64,000 nucleotides of DNA, from assembly GCA_031279825.1 (NCBI GenBank), contig JAITHT010000046.1, positions 1 to 64,000 of the forward strand, read 5' to 3'. The notes beneath the pieces were generated by a model. The model saw only the letters and a program-made list of their open reading frames with translations, made no database searches and had not been told where the DNA came from. This document shows, one piece after another, positions 16,976-26,431 of the stretch. The position numbers and the translations under genes are program-made. This DNA is from Desulfovibrio sp. GTDB lineage: Bacteria; Desulfobacterota; Desulfovibrionia; Desulfovibrionales; Desulfovibrionaceae. Position 1 is the stretch's first letter. Each line of letters begins with the position of its first letter.

Positions 16976-19114
16976 ATGCGTCTGAAAACGAAAATGCTTT
17001 TGTTTCTCGTTCCGGCTATCATCGTCTGCCTTGCCTCCATTACCACGTATAACCAGGTGCATGTTCGCGAGCAGGCGTGGAATTTTGCCCTGCAGCAGGC
17101 GGGCAATATTGCCGCGAAAGAAATGGAGCCGTTGCGTGATCGCCTGTTGCAGGCTCAAGGCATGCTCAAAAGCATGATTGCCGCATTGGAGAAATTCAAA
17201 AAGGAAAACAGAACCGACAGGGGGTATCTGCGCGATTTGGTCGCCGGTGTGGCCGCGTCCAACAGAAATTTTGTCGGCGCCTGGATGCTGTGGGAACCGA
17301 ACGCCTTTGACGGCAGAGACGCCGAATTTGTGGACAATGAGGATTACGGCAACCAGGAGGGACGCGCTAACGCCTACTGGCTGGATACAAACGGCGAACT
17401 CGCCTACGCGCCGTCGGACAATTACGACGGCGAACCGTACTATACCGTCCCTCAAAGCAAGGGCCGCATGTGCGTTATGCCTCCCTATATTGATGAGGAT
17501 ACGCCCACGAAGATTTTTATGAGCTCTATCGTGATGCCCCTGATTATTGACGGAAAATTCCACGGCGTCGGCGGTATTGATATTGAATTGAAGTCATTGA
17601 GCAATCTCATCGCCAAAGCCGATATTTACGGTACGGGCTATGCCCTGCTGATTTCCGATACGGGCGTTGTCGTGGGCTCTCCGCGCATGGAGGATGTGGG
17701 CAAGAATATCTCCGGGATATTGAGCGAAGAGGCCGTCGCTACGATGCGCGGCGCGGCGGATTCTCAGAAACAGCCGCTGTACAGAGGGAGATCCCTCTTG
17801 AACGACAAGGAGGAGATGCTGTTTTTATCCGTGCCGGTGCGCCTGGATGCCTTTGACGCGCCGTGGAGATTTCTTGTGGCCTTGCCCCTGGATAAGATTA
17901 TGGCCCATGCCGACAGGCAGTTCTATGTCTCCCTGGGAGTTGCCTGCGTGGGTATTCTTGCGTTGTTGCTTCTCGTCTTTGCGGTCGCCGGCAGCGTATC
18001 CCGTTCGATGCAGCGACTTGTTTGCGTTGCCGGCGAAGTGGCCGACGGCAACTATAAGGATTGGAGCGACGGCGGGGGCAATGTCCGGGAATTGCGGGAA
18101 TTGGAGGATTCCTTGCGGCGCATGTTGCGTTCCTTGTTTGACGCCATGCGGCATGCGGAACAGCAGGGGACGGAAGCCCGGCGCGAGGCCGATCGGGCGC
18201 AGGCGGCGGCGCGGGACGTGGAAGAAGCGCAGCGGCATGAGCTTGCCCGCCGGCAGGCCATGCACGATGTGGCCGGCAGGATGGAAGGGGTTGCCGAGGA
18301 CTTGCAGGCCACGTCGGCCGTGCTGGTGGAGAAAATAGGCGCGGCTTTCCTGAATTCGCAGAAGCAGGGAGGTCTTGTGGGTAATGCGGTCCACGCCTCG
18401 TCCCAGATGACTGATTCCACGCGGCAGGTGGCCGCCAATGCCGAAGATGTCGCCGGATTCGCCGCGCGGACTCAGGAGCGCGCCATGCAGGGCGCTGATG
18501 TCGTCAACAACACCATAGAAGCATTTGACGGCATCCATACCTCCACCGAGCGGATAGGCGTCCAGATGCGGGAATTGTCCGCCAGGACGGAAGGCATCGG
18601 GACCATTATCGGCGTGATCAGCGAAATTGCCGATCAGACCAACCTCCTGGCTCTGAACGCCGCGATTGAAGCGGCCCGGGCCGGCGAAGCCGGACGCGGC
18701 TTCGCCGTTGTCGCGGACGAGGTGCGCAAACTGGCGGAAAAGACCATGTTGGCTACACGCCAGGTGGATAGCGCTATAAGCGGTATTCAGACCAGCATGA
18801 ATGAAAGCCTTGAGGGAGTGAAACGAGCTGTGGAATCCGTGGGAAATACGGTGGAAGTCAGCCGGGAGGCGCGTTCTTCCCTGCAGGATATCGTGTCTTT
18901 GGTGCAGGCCATGAGCAGCCAGATTCAGGGCATAGCTTCCCTGTGCCAGGAGCAGTCCGTCGCAAGCCTGAGTATATCAAAACTGATGAACGATTTGGAC
19001 GAATTAAGCAAATCAGCCGCCTGCGCCATGGAAGACGGTTCTCAGGCGGCGGCCGAACTGCCCCCTCAGGCCAAAAAGCTGGGAGAGCTTGTCCATGCCC
19101 TGACGCAGAAGTAA
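16976..19114 (+). CDS. Methyl-accepting chemotaxis protein with periplasmic Cache-type sensor
   Basis: N-terminal TM, Cache-like region, second TM, signalling tip [41 protein letters not shown]. Confidence 0.95.
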   Translation: MRLKTKMLLFLVPAIIVCLASITTYNQVHVREQAWNFALQQAGNIAAKEMEPLRDRLLQAQGMLKSMIAALEKFKKENRTDRGYLRDLVAGVAASNRNFVGAWMLWEPNAFDGRDAEFVDNEDYGNQEGRANAYWLDTNGELAYAPSDNYDGEPYYTVPQSKGRMCVMPPYIDEDTPTKIFMSSIVMPLIIDGKFHGVGGIDIELKSLSNLIAKADIYGTGYALLISDTGVVVGSPRMEDVGKNISGILSEEAVATMRGAADSQKQPLYRGRSLLNDKEEMLFLSVPVRLDAFDAPWRFLVALPLDKIMAHADRQFYVSLGVACVGILALLLLVFAVAGSVSRSMQRLVCVAGEVADGNYKDWSDGGGNVRELRELEDSLRRMLRSLFDAMRHAEQQGTEARREADRAQAAARDVEEAQRHELARRQAMHDVAGRMEGVAEDLQATSAVLVEKIGAAFLNSQKQGGLVGNAVHASSQMTDSTRQVAANAEDVAGFAARTQERAMQGADVVNNTIEAFDGIHTSTERIGVQMRELSARTEGIGTIIGVISEIADQTNLLALNAAIEAARAGEAGRGFAVVADEVRKLAEKTMLATRQVDSAISGIQTSMNESLEGVKRAVESVGNTVEVSREARSSLQDIVSLVQAMSSQIQGIASLCQEQSVASLSISKLMNDLDELSKSAACAMEDGSQAAAELPPQAKKLGELVHALTQK

Positions 19115-19205
19115 ATGCGGCGGGTAATGGTATGTCGACACAAAGCGTGCCGGAAGCTCTCCGTTTCCGTATCGCTTTTCACCCTAAATAAACGTGAGGT
19201 GACGT

Positions 19206-20267
19206 ATGAAAGGTTTCGCTATGCTTGGTATCGGCAAGACAGGTTGGATAACCAAAGACAAGCCGGCTTGCGGTCCTCTGGATGCCGTGGTGCGTCCCAT
19301 CGCCATCGCGCCTTGTACCTCTGACGTGCATACGGTGTGGGAAGGGGCCATCGGCGAGCGCAGCAATTTGATTCTCGGACACGAAGGCGTTGCGGAGGTG
19401 GTGGAAACTGGCTCCATGGTCAAGGATTTCAAAAAGGGAGACAGAGTTATCATCCCGGCTATCACTCCGGACTGGAGCGCCGTGGAATCTCAGGAGGGGT
19501 ATTCCACCCACTCCGGCGGGCTGTTGAACGGCTGGAAATTTTCCAATTCCAAAGACGGAGTGTTCGGCGAATTCTTTCACGTCAACGACGCGGACGGCAA
19601 TCTGGCTATCCTGCCCAAGGGCCTTGATCCGTGCTCGGCGACCATGCTCAGCGACATGGTGCCTACCGGCGTTCATGGGGCGGAACTGGCCGATGTGCAG
19701 TTTGGAGATGACGTGGCCGTCATAGGCATCGGTCCGGTGGGGCTGATGGCGGTTGCCGCCGCGGTTCTGCGCGGCGCGGCGCGCGTATTCGCCGTGGGTT
19801 CCCGCGCCGTATGCGTTGATGTGGCCAAAAAATACGGCGCTACGGATATCGTCAATTATCGCGACGGCGGCATTGTTGAGCAAATCATGGAAATGACTGG
19901 AAAAAAAGGCGTTGACAGGGTCATTATCGCCGGCGGCGACGTCAACACCATGATTGAAGCCATCACCATACTCAAGCCGGGCGGCCGCGTCGGCAACGTC
20001 AATTACCTGGGTGCCGGGGATCATGTGCTGATTCCTCGCCTTGAATGGGGCTGCGGCATGAGCCACAAGCAGATCCATTGCGGTCTCATGCCCGGCGGCC
20101 GCCGCCGCATGGAAAAGCTGGCCGCTCTGCTTGTCACCAAGCGTCTTGACCCCTCCCTCATGCTCACGCACCGTTTCCATGGTTTGGAAGCGGTGGAGCC
20201 CGCCCTGATGCTGATGAAAGACAAACCCAGAGATCTCATCAAGCCGGTGGTGCTGGTGGACAAGTAG
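19206..20267 (+). CDS. NADP-dependent secondary-alcohol (isopropanol) dehydrogenase-like, Zn-dependent
   Basis: MKGFAMLGIGKTGWI...PCTSDVHTVWEGAIGERSNLILGHEGVAEVVE; residues C37, H59 and D150, plus GSR(198-200) and Y218, as in Thermoanaerobacter/Clostridium enzymes. Confidence 0.88.
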   Translation: MKGFAMLGIGKTGWITKDKPACGPLDAVVRPIAIAPCTSDVHTVWEGAIGERSNLILGHEGVAEVVETGSMVKDFKKGDRVIIPAITPDWSAVESQEGYSTHSGGLLNGWKFSNSKDGVFGEFFHVNDADGNLAILPKGLDPCSATMLSDMVPTGVHGAELADVQFGDDVAVIGIGPVGLMAVAAAVLRGAARVFAVGSRAVCVDVAKKYGATDIVNYRDGGIVEQIMEMTGKKGVDRVIIAGGDVNTMIEAITILKPGGRVGNVNYLGAGDHVLIPRLEWGCGMSHKQIHCGLMPGGRRRMEKLAALLVTKRLDPSLMLTHRFHGLEAVEPALMLMKDKPRDLIKPVVLVDK

Positions 20268-20290
20268 AGAATATCGCCCGATTGCGTCGT

Positions 20291-20420
20291 TAGAGCATTT
20301 TCACTTTGAAAATGCTCTGGCAACCGGCAGCGTAAGCGCCGGACCTCGTGCACGAGGAGTAGGCGAAACGTATTTTCGCCGAGGGCGACGAGTGCAACGT
20401 TTCAAAGGTAATCTGCTCTA
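20291..20420 (+). repeat. Dispersed repeat family 1, copy A (full length)
   Basis: TAGAGCATTTTCACTTTGAAAATGCTCTGGCAACCGGCAGCGTAAGCGCCGGACCTCGTGCACGAGG...GTTTCAAAGGTAATCTGCTCTA; terminal inverted repeats. Confidence 0.9.
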
Positions 20421-20425
20421 CATCT

Positions 20426-20460
20426 AAGAGACCCGGGGAGGTTCCGCCTCCCCGGGTCTT
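20426..20460. terminator. Strong hairpin between convergent adh and icd
   Basis: AGACCCGGGGAGG-ttccg-CCTCCCCGGGTCT. Confidence 0.8.
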
Positions 20461-20461
20461 G

Positions 20462-21676
20462 CTACATCAAAGCGCAGATTCTTTCAGCGAAACGGGAGCA
20501 GGAAACCTCGCGCGCGCCGTGCATCTGCCGGGCAAGATCGTAGGTGACGTCTCCCGCGGCCACGGCTTTGGCCAGACCGGCGCGCACCAGTTCGGCCGCT
20601 TCTTTCCATTCCATAAAATCCAGCATCATGGCTCCGGAAAGAATGAGCGAACCGGGATTAACCTTGTCCAGCCCCGCGTATTTGGGCGCGGTGCCGTGCG
20701 TTGCTTCAAACACGGCGTAGTCGTCCCCGATATTGCCGCCCGGAGCCATACCGAGGCCGCCGACCATGGCCGCCAGGGCGTCGGACATATAATCGCCGTT
20801 GAGGTTGGGCATAGCCAGTACGCTGTATTCGGCGGGGCGGAGTAAAATTTGCTGAAACATGGCATCGGCGATGCGATCCTTAATGACGATTTTGCCGGCG
20901 GGAATAATGCCGCCGTGTTTTGCGGACAGTTCAGCCTCCGTCACCACGCGATCGGCGAATTCTTCGGCCGCGAGTTCATAACCCCAGCGGCAGAATGCCC
21001 CTTCGGTGAACTTCATGATATTGCCCTTGTGCACCATGGTGACGCTCTCTCTGCCGTTGAGCAGCGCGTACTGAATGGCCTTGCGTACGAGGCGCTGTGT
21101 GCCGAATTTGCTGATGGGTTTGATGCCTATGCCCGATCCCTCGCGAATGTCGCGGCCGCTGATTTTTTTCACAAGCTCGGCGATTTGCCGGGATTCCGGC
21201 GTGCCGCTCTCCCATTCCAGACCTACGTAAACATCTTCCGTATTTTCGCGAAAGATAACCATATCCACATCTTCCGGCTTCTTCATGGGACTGGGGACGC
21301 CGGGAATATAGCGCGTCGGACGCACGCAGGAGTATAGATCAAGGGCCAGACGCAGTGCGACGTTGACGCTACGGATACCCTTGCCCACAGGAGTCTGCAG
21401 GGGACCTTTGATCGCCACCCTGTAAGTGCGGATGGCTTCAAGGGTTTTTTCCGGCAGGGATTCTCCTGTGTCAAGAAAGCACTTCTCCCCGGCGGGCAGT
21501 TCAAGCCAGGTGACGGCGCGTTTACCTTGATAGGCTTTACGTACGGCTTCATCAAGGGTCAGGGCGGCGGCTTTCCATATGTCCGGACCGGTGCCGTCGC
21601 CGGGAAGGCAGGGAATGGTCGGTCTGTCCGGCGTGAGCACGGCGCCTGAAGGGCTGATGTGAATGATATCCGTCAT
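20462..21676 (-). CDS. icd: NADP-dependent isocitrate dehydrogenase
   Basis: [25 protein letters not shown]...[20 protein letters not shown]...[62 protein letters not shown]. Confidence 0.95.
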   Translation of the reverse strand: MTDIIHISPSGAVLTPDRPTIPCLPGDGTGPDIWKAAALTLDEAVRKAYQGKRAVTWLELPAGEKCFLDTGESLPEKTLEAIRTYRVAIKGPLQTPVGKGIRSVNVALRLALDLYSCVRPTRYIPGVPSPMKKPEDVDMVIFRENTEDVYVGLEWESGTPESRQIAELVKKISGRDIREGSGIGIKPISKFGTQRLVRKAIQYALLNGRESVTMVHKGNIMKFTEGAFCRWGYELAAEEFADRVVTEAELSAKHGGIIPAGKIVIKDRIADAMFQQILLRPAEYSVLAMPNLNGDYMSDALAAMVGGLGMAPGGNIGDDYAVFEATHGTAPKYAGLDKVNPGSLILSGAMMLDFMEWKEAAELVRAGLAKAVAAGDVTYDLARQMHGAREVSCSRFAERICALM

Positions 21677-22060
21677 GGTCGCTTTCTCCTGTAGCTTGTT
21701 TATCGATATATTTGAACACGCGGCGTGAGGCTCGTGTTTCGCGCGGGCCATACCGCTGTCGCGTAAAGCGCCTGCATGGCGTCGTTATCGGTCAGAAGCT
21801 GATACTGCATATTTATGTCCGGGTAAACCCTTCCTGCTCCCTGCTTTGCCTTACTTTTGCGCCATCCGTCCCGATGCCCCGCGCGGATACTCGAATGTTC
21901 CGCCGGCATCGGTCGTCGCCGGGGCGGCCTTTACGCCATTGCCGCTCCTTTTGAAAATCGACTTTTTTTTACTTTTGGGCTATTCTTTAAAAAGCGTCTG
22001 TAAACCCATAGTTGCGCAATACGCCCGGCGACCCCTGACCGTCGCGTCGCCGGAATATCT

Positions 22061-22189
22061 GCAGCAGAGTAACTGTGAAACGCTGCACCCGTCGTTGACG
22101 GCGAAAACAATGTTTGCCCGCTCTTCGTGCGCGCACGTCAGCGCGTATACTGTCGGTTGACAGAGCATTTTCGCAGTGAAACCGCTCCG
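22061..22189 (-). repeat. Dispersed repeat family 1, copy F (reverse orientation, diverged)
   Basis: GTGAAACGCTGCACCCGTCGTTGACGGCGAAAACAATGTTTGCC...CTGTCGGTTGACAGAGCATTTTCGCAGTGAAACCGCTC aligns to the reverse complement of copy A. Confidence 0.75.
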
Positions 22190-22247
22190 GTTTCGGCGTT
22201 TCTGACGCGCGAGGGGATGCATATACGTACTGAAAAGGAGTTGCGCC

Positions 22248-23633
22248 ATGCCGCAGGATACACCTGGTTCGCGTGTGCGGTCCGCTACGGGAATGGCGGC
22301 CTTTTGGCCCTTGCTGTTGTGTTGCTTTGTCGTGCTGACCGGAGGATGCGCCGGTAAAAACGGAAGAACGGCGGATGTGCCGGACGACAAGGCGAGCATC
22401 CGTTTTGTCCTGCCTGACGGAAGTCTTGCGGGCGAACGGGATATGCTCGCCCTTGTCGGCGAGGTCGACTATATCCTGTTGGGAGAAGTGCACGATAATC
22501 CCGTTGATCACAAAGCTCAGGCGGCATTTATCGACTTGGCGGTGCGCAAGGGCGGCGTTCGTCCTTTGCTCGGCTTGGAGATGCTGCCGCGCAGGTATTA
22601 CGATTTTTCACTGGCGGCCTTCGGCAAAGGGCAGATTTCCCTTGACGATTTGCCTGAAGCTCTTAATTGGAAGAATACTTGGGGCTATGATTTTGCTTTG
22701 TATCAACCTGTTTTTGAAACCGCCAGGAAGTACGGTCTGCAAATATACGGACTGAATCTGCCTGAGGCGGTGCGCCGGAGCGTAAGCCGCAAAGGTCTTG
22801 CCGGTTTGAGCGCAGTTGAAAAGAAAGAACTGCCCGCACGTATTATCCCCCCCCAAGCGGCGCAGATGGAAAAATTACTGGCGGTTTTTCGTATGCACGG
22901 AGGTATGAAAAGAGAGCGTCCCGGCGTTCCGGCGGCGGCATCCCTCTCAGGTGCGGAAGAGGGGCGGCGCAGGGTACTTCCCGTTGCGGAACGCGCGGCG
23001 CCGGAAGGGACGAGTACCCCTTACCGGCACGATCTGCCCGAGAAGGGAGGCGCAGGGATCGCGTCGGCGGCGGTGCAGGGGCTTGACCGTTTTATCCTTA
23101 TACAAAGTCTGTGGGACAGCACCATGGCCGAACAGGCGGTGACGATCCGGCGGACGCTGCGCCGGCGGCAACAAAAACAGTCGTCGCGCATACGGCCACT
23201 GCCGATGATCATCCTGGCCGGAGCCGGTCATGTGGAACACGGGTACGGCATCGCCTCCCGTATCAAGGCGCTGGAGCCGGGAGCGCGCATCGCGCTGGGG
23301 GTCCCTTTTTCGGGAGAAAGGCCCGAACCCGGAGCGGCGGATATCTATTATTACAGCGAAGCGCGTTCGCACAACCCGTTGGGCTTCATCTTTGCCGGAA
23401 GCGACGGAGGAATGCTGATAGTCAGGGTCGTTCCGGGATCGCGGGCTGAAGCGGCGGGGATGCGCGCAGGGGACAAGATTATCTGGGCGGACGAGATTCC
23501 TGTCCGTTCTTCCTCCGATTTGCATAAGGCCGCCATGCAGGCGAAACGCCAAAAACGTCCCTTGCGTTTTATTCTGGAAAGAGGCGGGGCTACGCTGCAG
23601 GTGCACATGCCGGCTCCCGAGAGCCGGGTGTAG
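22248..23633 (+). CDS. ChaN-family (iron-regulated lipoprotein type) protein fused to a C-terminal PDZ domain
   Basis: Lipobox LTGGCAG; VDYILLGEVHDNPVDHKAQAAFI; LGLEMLPRRYYD; ILAGAGHVEHGYGIASRI; PDZ LIVRVVPGSRAEAAGMRAGDKIIWADEIPV. Confidence 0.85.
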   Translation: MPQDTPGSRVRSATGMAAFWPLLLCCFVVLTGGCAGKNGRTADVPDDKASIRFVLPDGSLAGERDMLALVGEVDYILLGEVHDNPVDHKAQAAFIDLAVRKGGVRPLLGLEMLPRRYYDFSLAAFGKGQISLDDLPEALNWKNTWGYDFALYQPVFETARKYGLQIYGLNLPEAVRRSVSRKGLAGLSAVEKKELPARIIPPQAAQMEKLLAVFRMHGGMKRERPGVPAAASLSGAEEGRRRVLPVAERAAPEGTSTPYRHDLPEKGGAGIASAAVQGLDRFILIQSLWDSTMAEQAVTIRRTLRRRQQKQSSRIRPLPMIILAGAGHVEHGYGIASRIKALEPGARIALGVPFSGERPEPGAADIYYYSEARSHNPLGFIFAGSDGGMLIVRVVPGSRAEAAGMRAGDKIIWADEIPVRSSSDLHKAAMQAKRQKRPLRFILERGGATLQVHMPAPESRV

Positions 23634-23637
23634 TGGG

Positions 23638-23667
23638 AGTCGTCTCATACCCCCATGTGAGACGGCT
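23638..23667. terminator. Hairpin downstream of the chaN-like gene
   Basis: CGTCTCA-tacccccatg-TGAGACG. Confidence 0.45.
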
Positions 23668-23774
23668 TGCGGCCATGCTCGCTGGCGCGAAATTTGCAAA
23701 ATATTTTTTGTGCCATCAGGACTTTTGACGCACGCGGGAGTACCATCCCGCAACCATTATAAGCGAGAAGACAT

Positions 23775-25349
23775 ATGTCCATAGCTATGCCCGAAGCAAA
23801 AAAACGGCCGGTTTTCAGACCCGCGTACGTATTCCTGGCCTTTCTCGCGCTGGCGGGAATGCTCGCCGTGTATTGGCGTAATGCAGGCCAGGCGGATCTT
23901 GCGGGAGAGGTCAACGATTCGGTTATTGCCCTGCATCCCGGAATTTCCGGCATCGTCAGCCGGATAGAGGTTCGGGAAGGGCAACGGGTCGGCAAAGGGC
24001 AGGCGCTTGCGCGTCTTGACGCGAACGCGCAGCGGAAAGTCCTGGCTGAAGAGCGGCAGAAGCTGGCTCAGCTTGAAACGGCGCTGCCTTCTCACTACCT
24101 GCGTCGTCAGGATGGCCGGTTACGGGAAGAAGAAAGCCTGGAGGAACGCCTGCTTCGCCGGCGAAAAGAGGAAGAGGTAGCCGAGCGGCGCCTGCAACAG
24201 GCCGCCGAACACGAAGCGCAAGTCTCCATCCTGTATAACCGGGTTATGCTTGCCGCCCGAGAGAATGCCGCGCAGGAACGCGCCGTTGCCATTGCGGCCC
24301 TTGACGCGGCCAGACAGGCGACCCGGGAGGCCCGGGCGGCCTTTGAGTCCGTGAGTCATGCCCGTTCCGCCATCGCGGCGGAAATGCGCCGGGTTAAAGA
24401 TACGCAGAGAGCCGCCGGTATTGACGGCTTTTCTGCCGAGGTACGCATCAAAAACTACGAGTTGCAGCGTGAGCGGGTTCGCGCCGCGGAGGCCGCGCTT
24501 GACGCCGCTACGATCTACGCCCCGGAAAACGGCATTATTACGGAAATAGCCGCCAAAGAGGGTTCTATGGCCGTTGCCGGCGCGCCCTGCCTGTATATGG
24601 CTTCCCTTGACGCGCCTGTTACCATTGTGGCTCACGCCGAGGATGCTATAGCTAAAAAGTTGCGTCCCGGGCAGCAATGCCGGCTGAGCATTGCCGGAGC
24701 CTCTGATAATCCCTATTACGGGTACATCAGCGGTATTCTTCCCGAAAGCCGGAGGACTTCCGTCTCGGTTTCGCAGGGGGAGGCGGTGCCGGGGCTGCGC
24801 GTACTCATAGCGCTTGCCGATTCTGCCGGGAAAGATCGGGCGGGCATTTCCCAGACAGCGCCGGGCGGTGAGTCTACGCTGTATTTGCTTGGAGGGGCCA
24901 AAGCGGATATCAGCGTGCTTTTGAGAGAGCCCCTGTATACGCCGGCACAGTGGGCGTCCGGAGTTTCCGCCGGTCAAAGGGAGACTGACAAGGATGCGGC
25001 GGGCGCGGCTCCGTCAGCCGGCCTCTCCACCGGCGCGGCACCTGTTTTGAAACAGACGCCGGCGGCCGCTGTCCGGGAGGCTTCTCCTCCTGTCGCGCAG
25101 AGCGTATCCGGGCCGCCGCCGGTTTCCGCCAATCCTGAGGGGAGGGTTCTTCCCCCGGTGTCCCCGCCCGAGGTGAAGACGTCGTCCGGAAGTTCGCAGG
25201 GGCCTCTTGAAAGTACGCTGCCCTTGCCGCAACTGCCTCCTATGCAGCTTCCGGAGCAATTGCCGGGAAACTCCCCGCCGGAACGGCAAAATTCCCCCTC
25301 CTTGGTTACTCCGGAAATACTGGATCGGGAAGCGAACAGCGAACGGTGA
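23775..25349 (+). CDS. HlyD-family membrane fusion protein with Pro/Ser-rich C-terminal tail
   Basis: GEVNDSVIALHPGISGIVSRIEVREGQRVGKGQALARLDANAQ...APENGIITEIAAKEGSMAVAGAPCLYMASLDAPVTIVAH. Confidence 0.85.
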   Translation: MSIAMPEAKKRPVFRPAYVFLAFLALAGMLAVYWRNAGQADLAGEVNDSVIALHPGISGIVSRIEVREGQRVGKGQALARLDANAQRKVLAEERQKLAQLETALPSHYLRRQDGRLREEESLEERLLRRRKEEEVAERRLQQAAEHEAQVSILYNRVMLAARENAAQERAVAIAALDAARQATREARAAFESVSHARSAIAAEMRRVKDTQRAAGIDGFSAEVRIKNYELQRERVRAAEAALDAATIYAPENGIITEIAAKEGSMAVAGAPCLYMASLDAPVTIVAHAEDAIAKKLRPGQQCRLSIAGASDNPYYGYISGILPESRRTSVSVSQGEAVPGLRVLIALADSAGKDRAGISQTAPGGESTLYLLGGAKADISVLLREPLYTPAQWASGVSAGQRETDKDAAGAAPSAGLSTGAAPVLKQTPAAAVREASPPVAQSVSGPPPVSANPEGRVLPPVSPPEVKTSSGSSQGPLESTLPLPQLPPMQLPEQLPGNSPPERQNSPSLVTPEILDREANSER

Positions 25350-25398
25350 GCCGTAAGGAGACAAGCGGATCAGAGTAAAAAACGCCGCATCGTTATCG

Positions 25399-25459
25399 TT
25401 AGAGCATTTTCACTTTGAAAATGCTCTGGCAACCGAACTAGAAGTGAAAATGCTCTTAA
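25399..25459. repeat. Dispersed repeat family 1, copy D (short, apparently internally deleted)
   Basis: TTAGAGCATTTTCACTTTGAAAATGCTCTGGCAACCGAACTAGAAGTGAAAATGCTCTTAA; inverted terminal arms retained. Confidence 0.85.
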
Positions 25460-26364
25460 CGAAAGTACTCGACGGCGTATTTGACGGCGGTGGCGGAAAT
25501 AACGAGGCCGAGCATCCATTTGATGAGGGTGGGGGAGACGAATTTCTGGCAACGCGCGCCCAGATACATGCCGGCCATGCCGCCTGTGCCGAAGAGCAGA
25601 CCGAGGGTCCAGTCGGGAGATATGGACTGCTCCGGGAAAAACGGGGCAATGGCCATATAGAAACTTACCCCCGCCACGGAGGTCAGAAAGGTGCCCATAA
25701 GGGTCGAGCCGCTGATGGTATGCACGGGCAGACGGAACCATGATACGAAGAAGGGCGCGATAATGGCGCCGCCGCCGATGCCGTAGGTGCCGCCCACGAT
25801 ACCCACGATAAAGCTCAGCAGCGATATGCCGATGGTCGGGCAACTGTATATTTCGCCCTGAAAGCTGTAACTGATGCGGCGCAGGGAAAATTCCTTTACG
25901 TCAACGACAAAGTCCGTCCGATCGCCGGCGGAACTTTTGGAAGCGCCGGCGGCTTTGCCCGCCGGCTTTTTTTGCAGCAGATCCTTGATCAATCTGCCGC
26001 CTATATAGAACAGGACGCCGGCGGCGAACAGCTTGAAGGTTCTGGGGTCAGGCAGCCAGAGCACGCGGACGAAAGCCCCGATGAACACGCCGGGCAAGGT
26101 GCCGGCCGCGACGGTGAGGGCCAGAGGCCAGACCATGCGTTTTTCTTTGATATAGCGGTACACCCCGCTGGGAATGGCCACGACGTTGAAAAACTGATTG
26201 GTGGCGCTCACCGAGGGGCGAGTGTAGCCGAGTACGGACATTTGAAAGGGCAGAAGCAGAAAGGCTCCGGAGATGCCGCCCATGGAGGCGAGAAACGACA
26301 CGCCAAAGGCCGCCAGCGGAGGGATGAACGGAGAGACTTCGATTCCGGCTTCGGGAAAAAGCAT
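25456..26364 (-). CDS. TauE/SafE-family sulfite/anion exporter
   Basis: FGVSFLASMGGISGAFLLLPFQMSVLGYTRPSVSATNQFFNVVAIPSGVYRY; VGGTYGIGGGAIIAPFFVSWFRLPVHTISGSTLMGTFLTSV. Confidence 0.88.
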   Translation of the reverse strand: MLFPEAGIEVSPFIPPLAAFGVSFLASMGGISGAFLLLPFQMSVLGYTRPSVSATNQFFNVVAIPSGVYRYIKEKRMVWPLALTVAAGTLPGVFIGAFVRVLWLPDPRTFKLFAAGVLFYIGGRLIKDLLQKKPAGKAAGASKSSAGDRTDFVVDVKEFSLRRISYSFQGEIYSCPTIGISLLSFIVGIVGGTYGIGGGAIIAPFFVSWFRLPVHTISGSTLMGTFLTSVAGVSFYMAIAPFFPEQSISPDWTLGLLFGTGGMAGMYLGARCQKFVSPTLIKWMLGLVISATAVKYAVEYFR

Positions 26365-26389
26365 GACAGAGCTCGTGATAGTTGAGGAT

Positions 26390-26431
26390 ATATACCACCC
26401 GGACAATTTATATATACCACCCGGACAATTA
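26390..26431. repeat. Two tandem 22-bp direct repeats upstream of tauE
   Basis: TATACCACCCGGACAATTTATA x2 (second copy from 26413). Confidence 0.8.

Noticed and set aside
20021-20353. Recurring peptide RLPEHFQSENAL in several small ORFs (20021, 25370, 61904 and others)
   Set aside because: Not a conserved protein; it is translation of the family 1 repeat.
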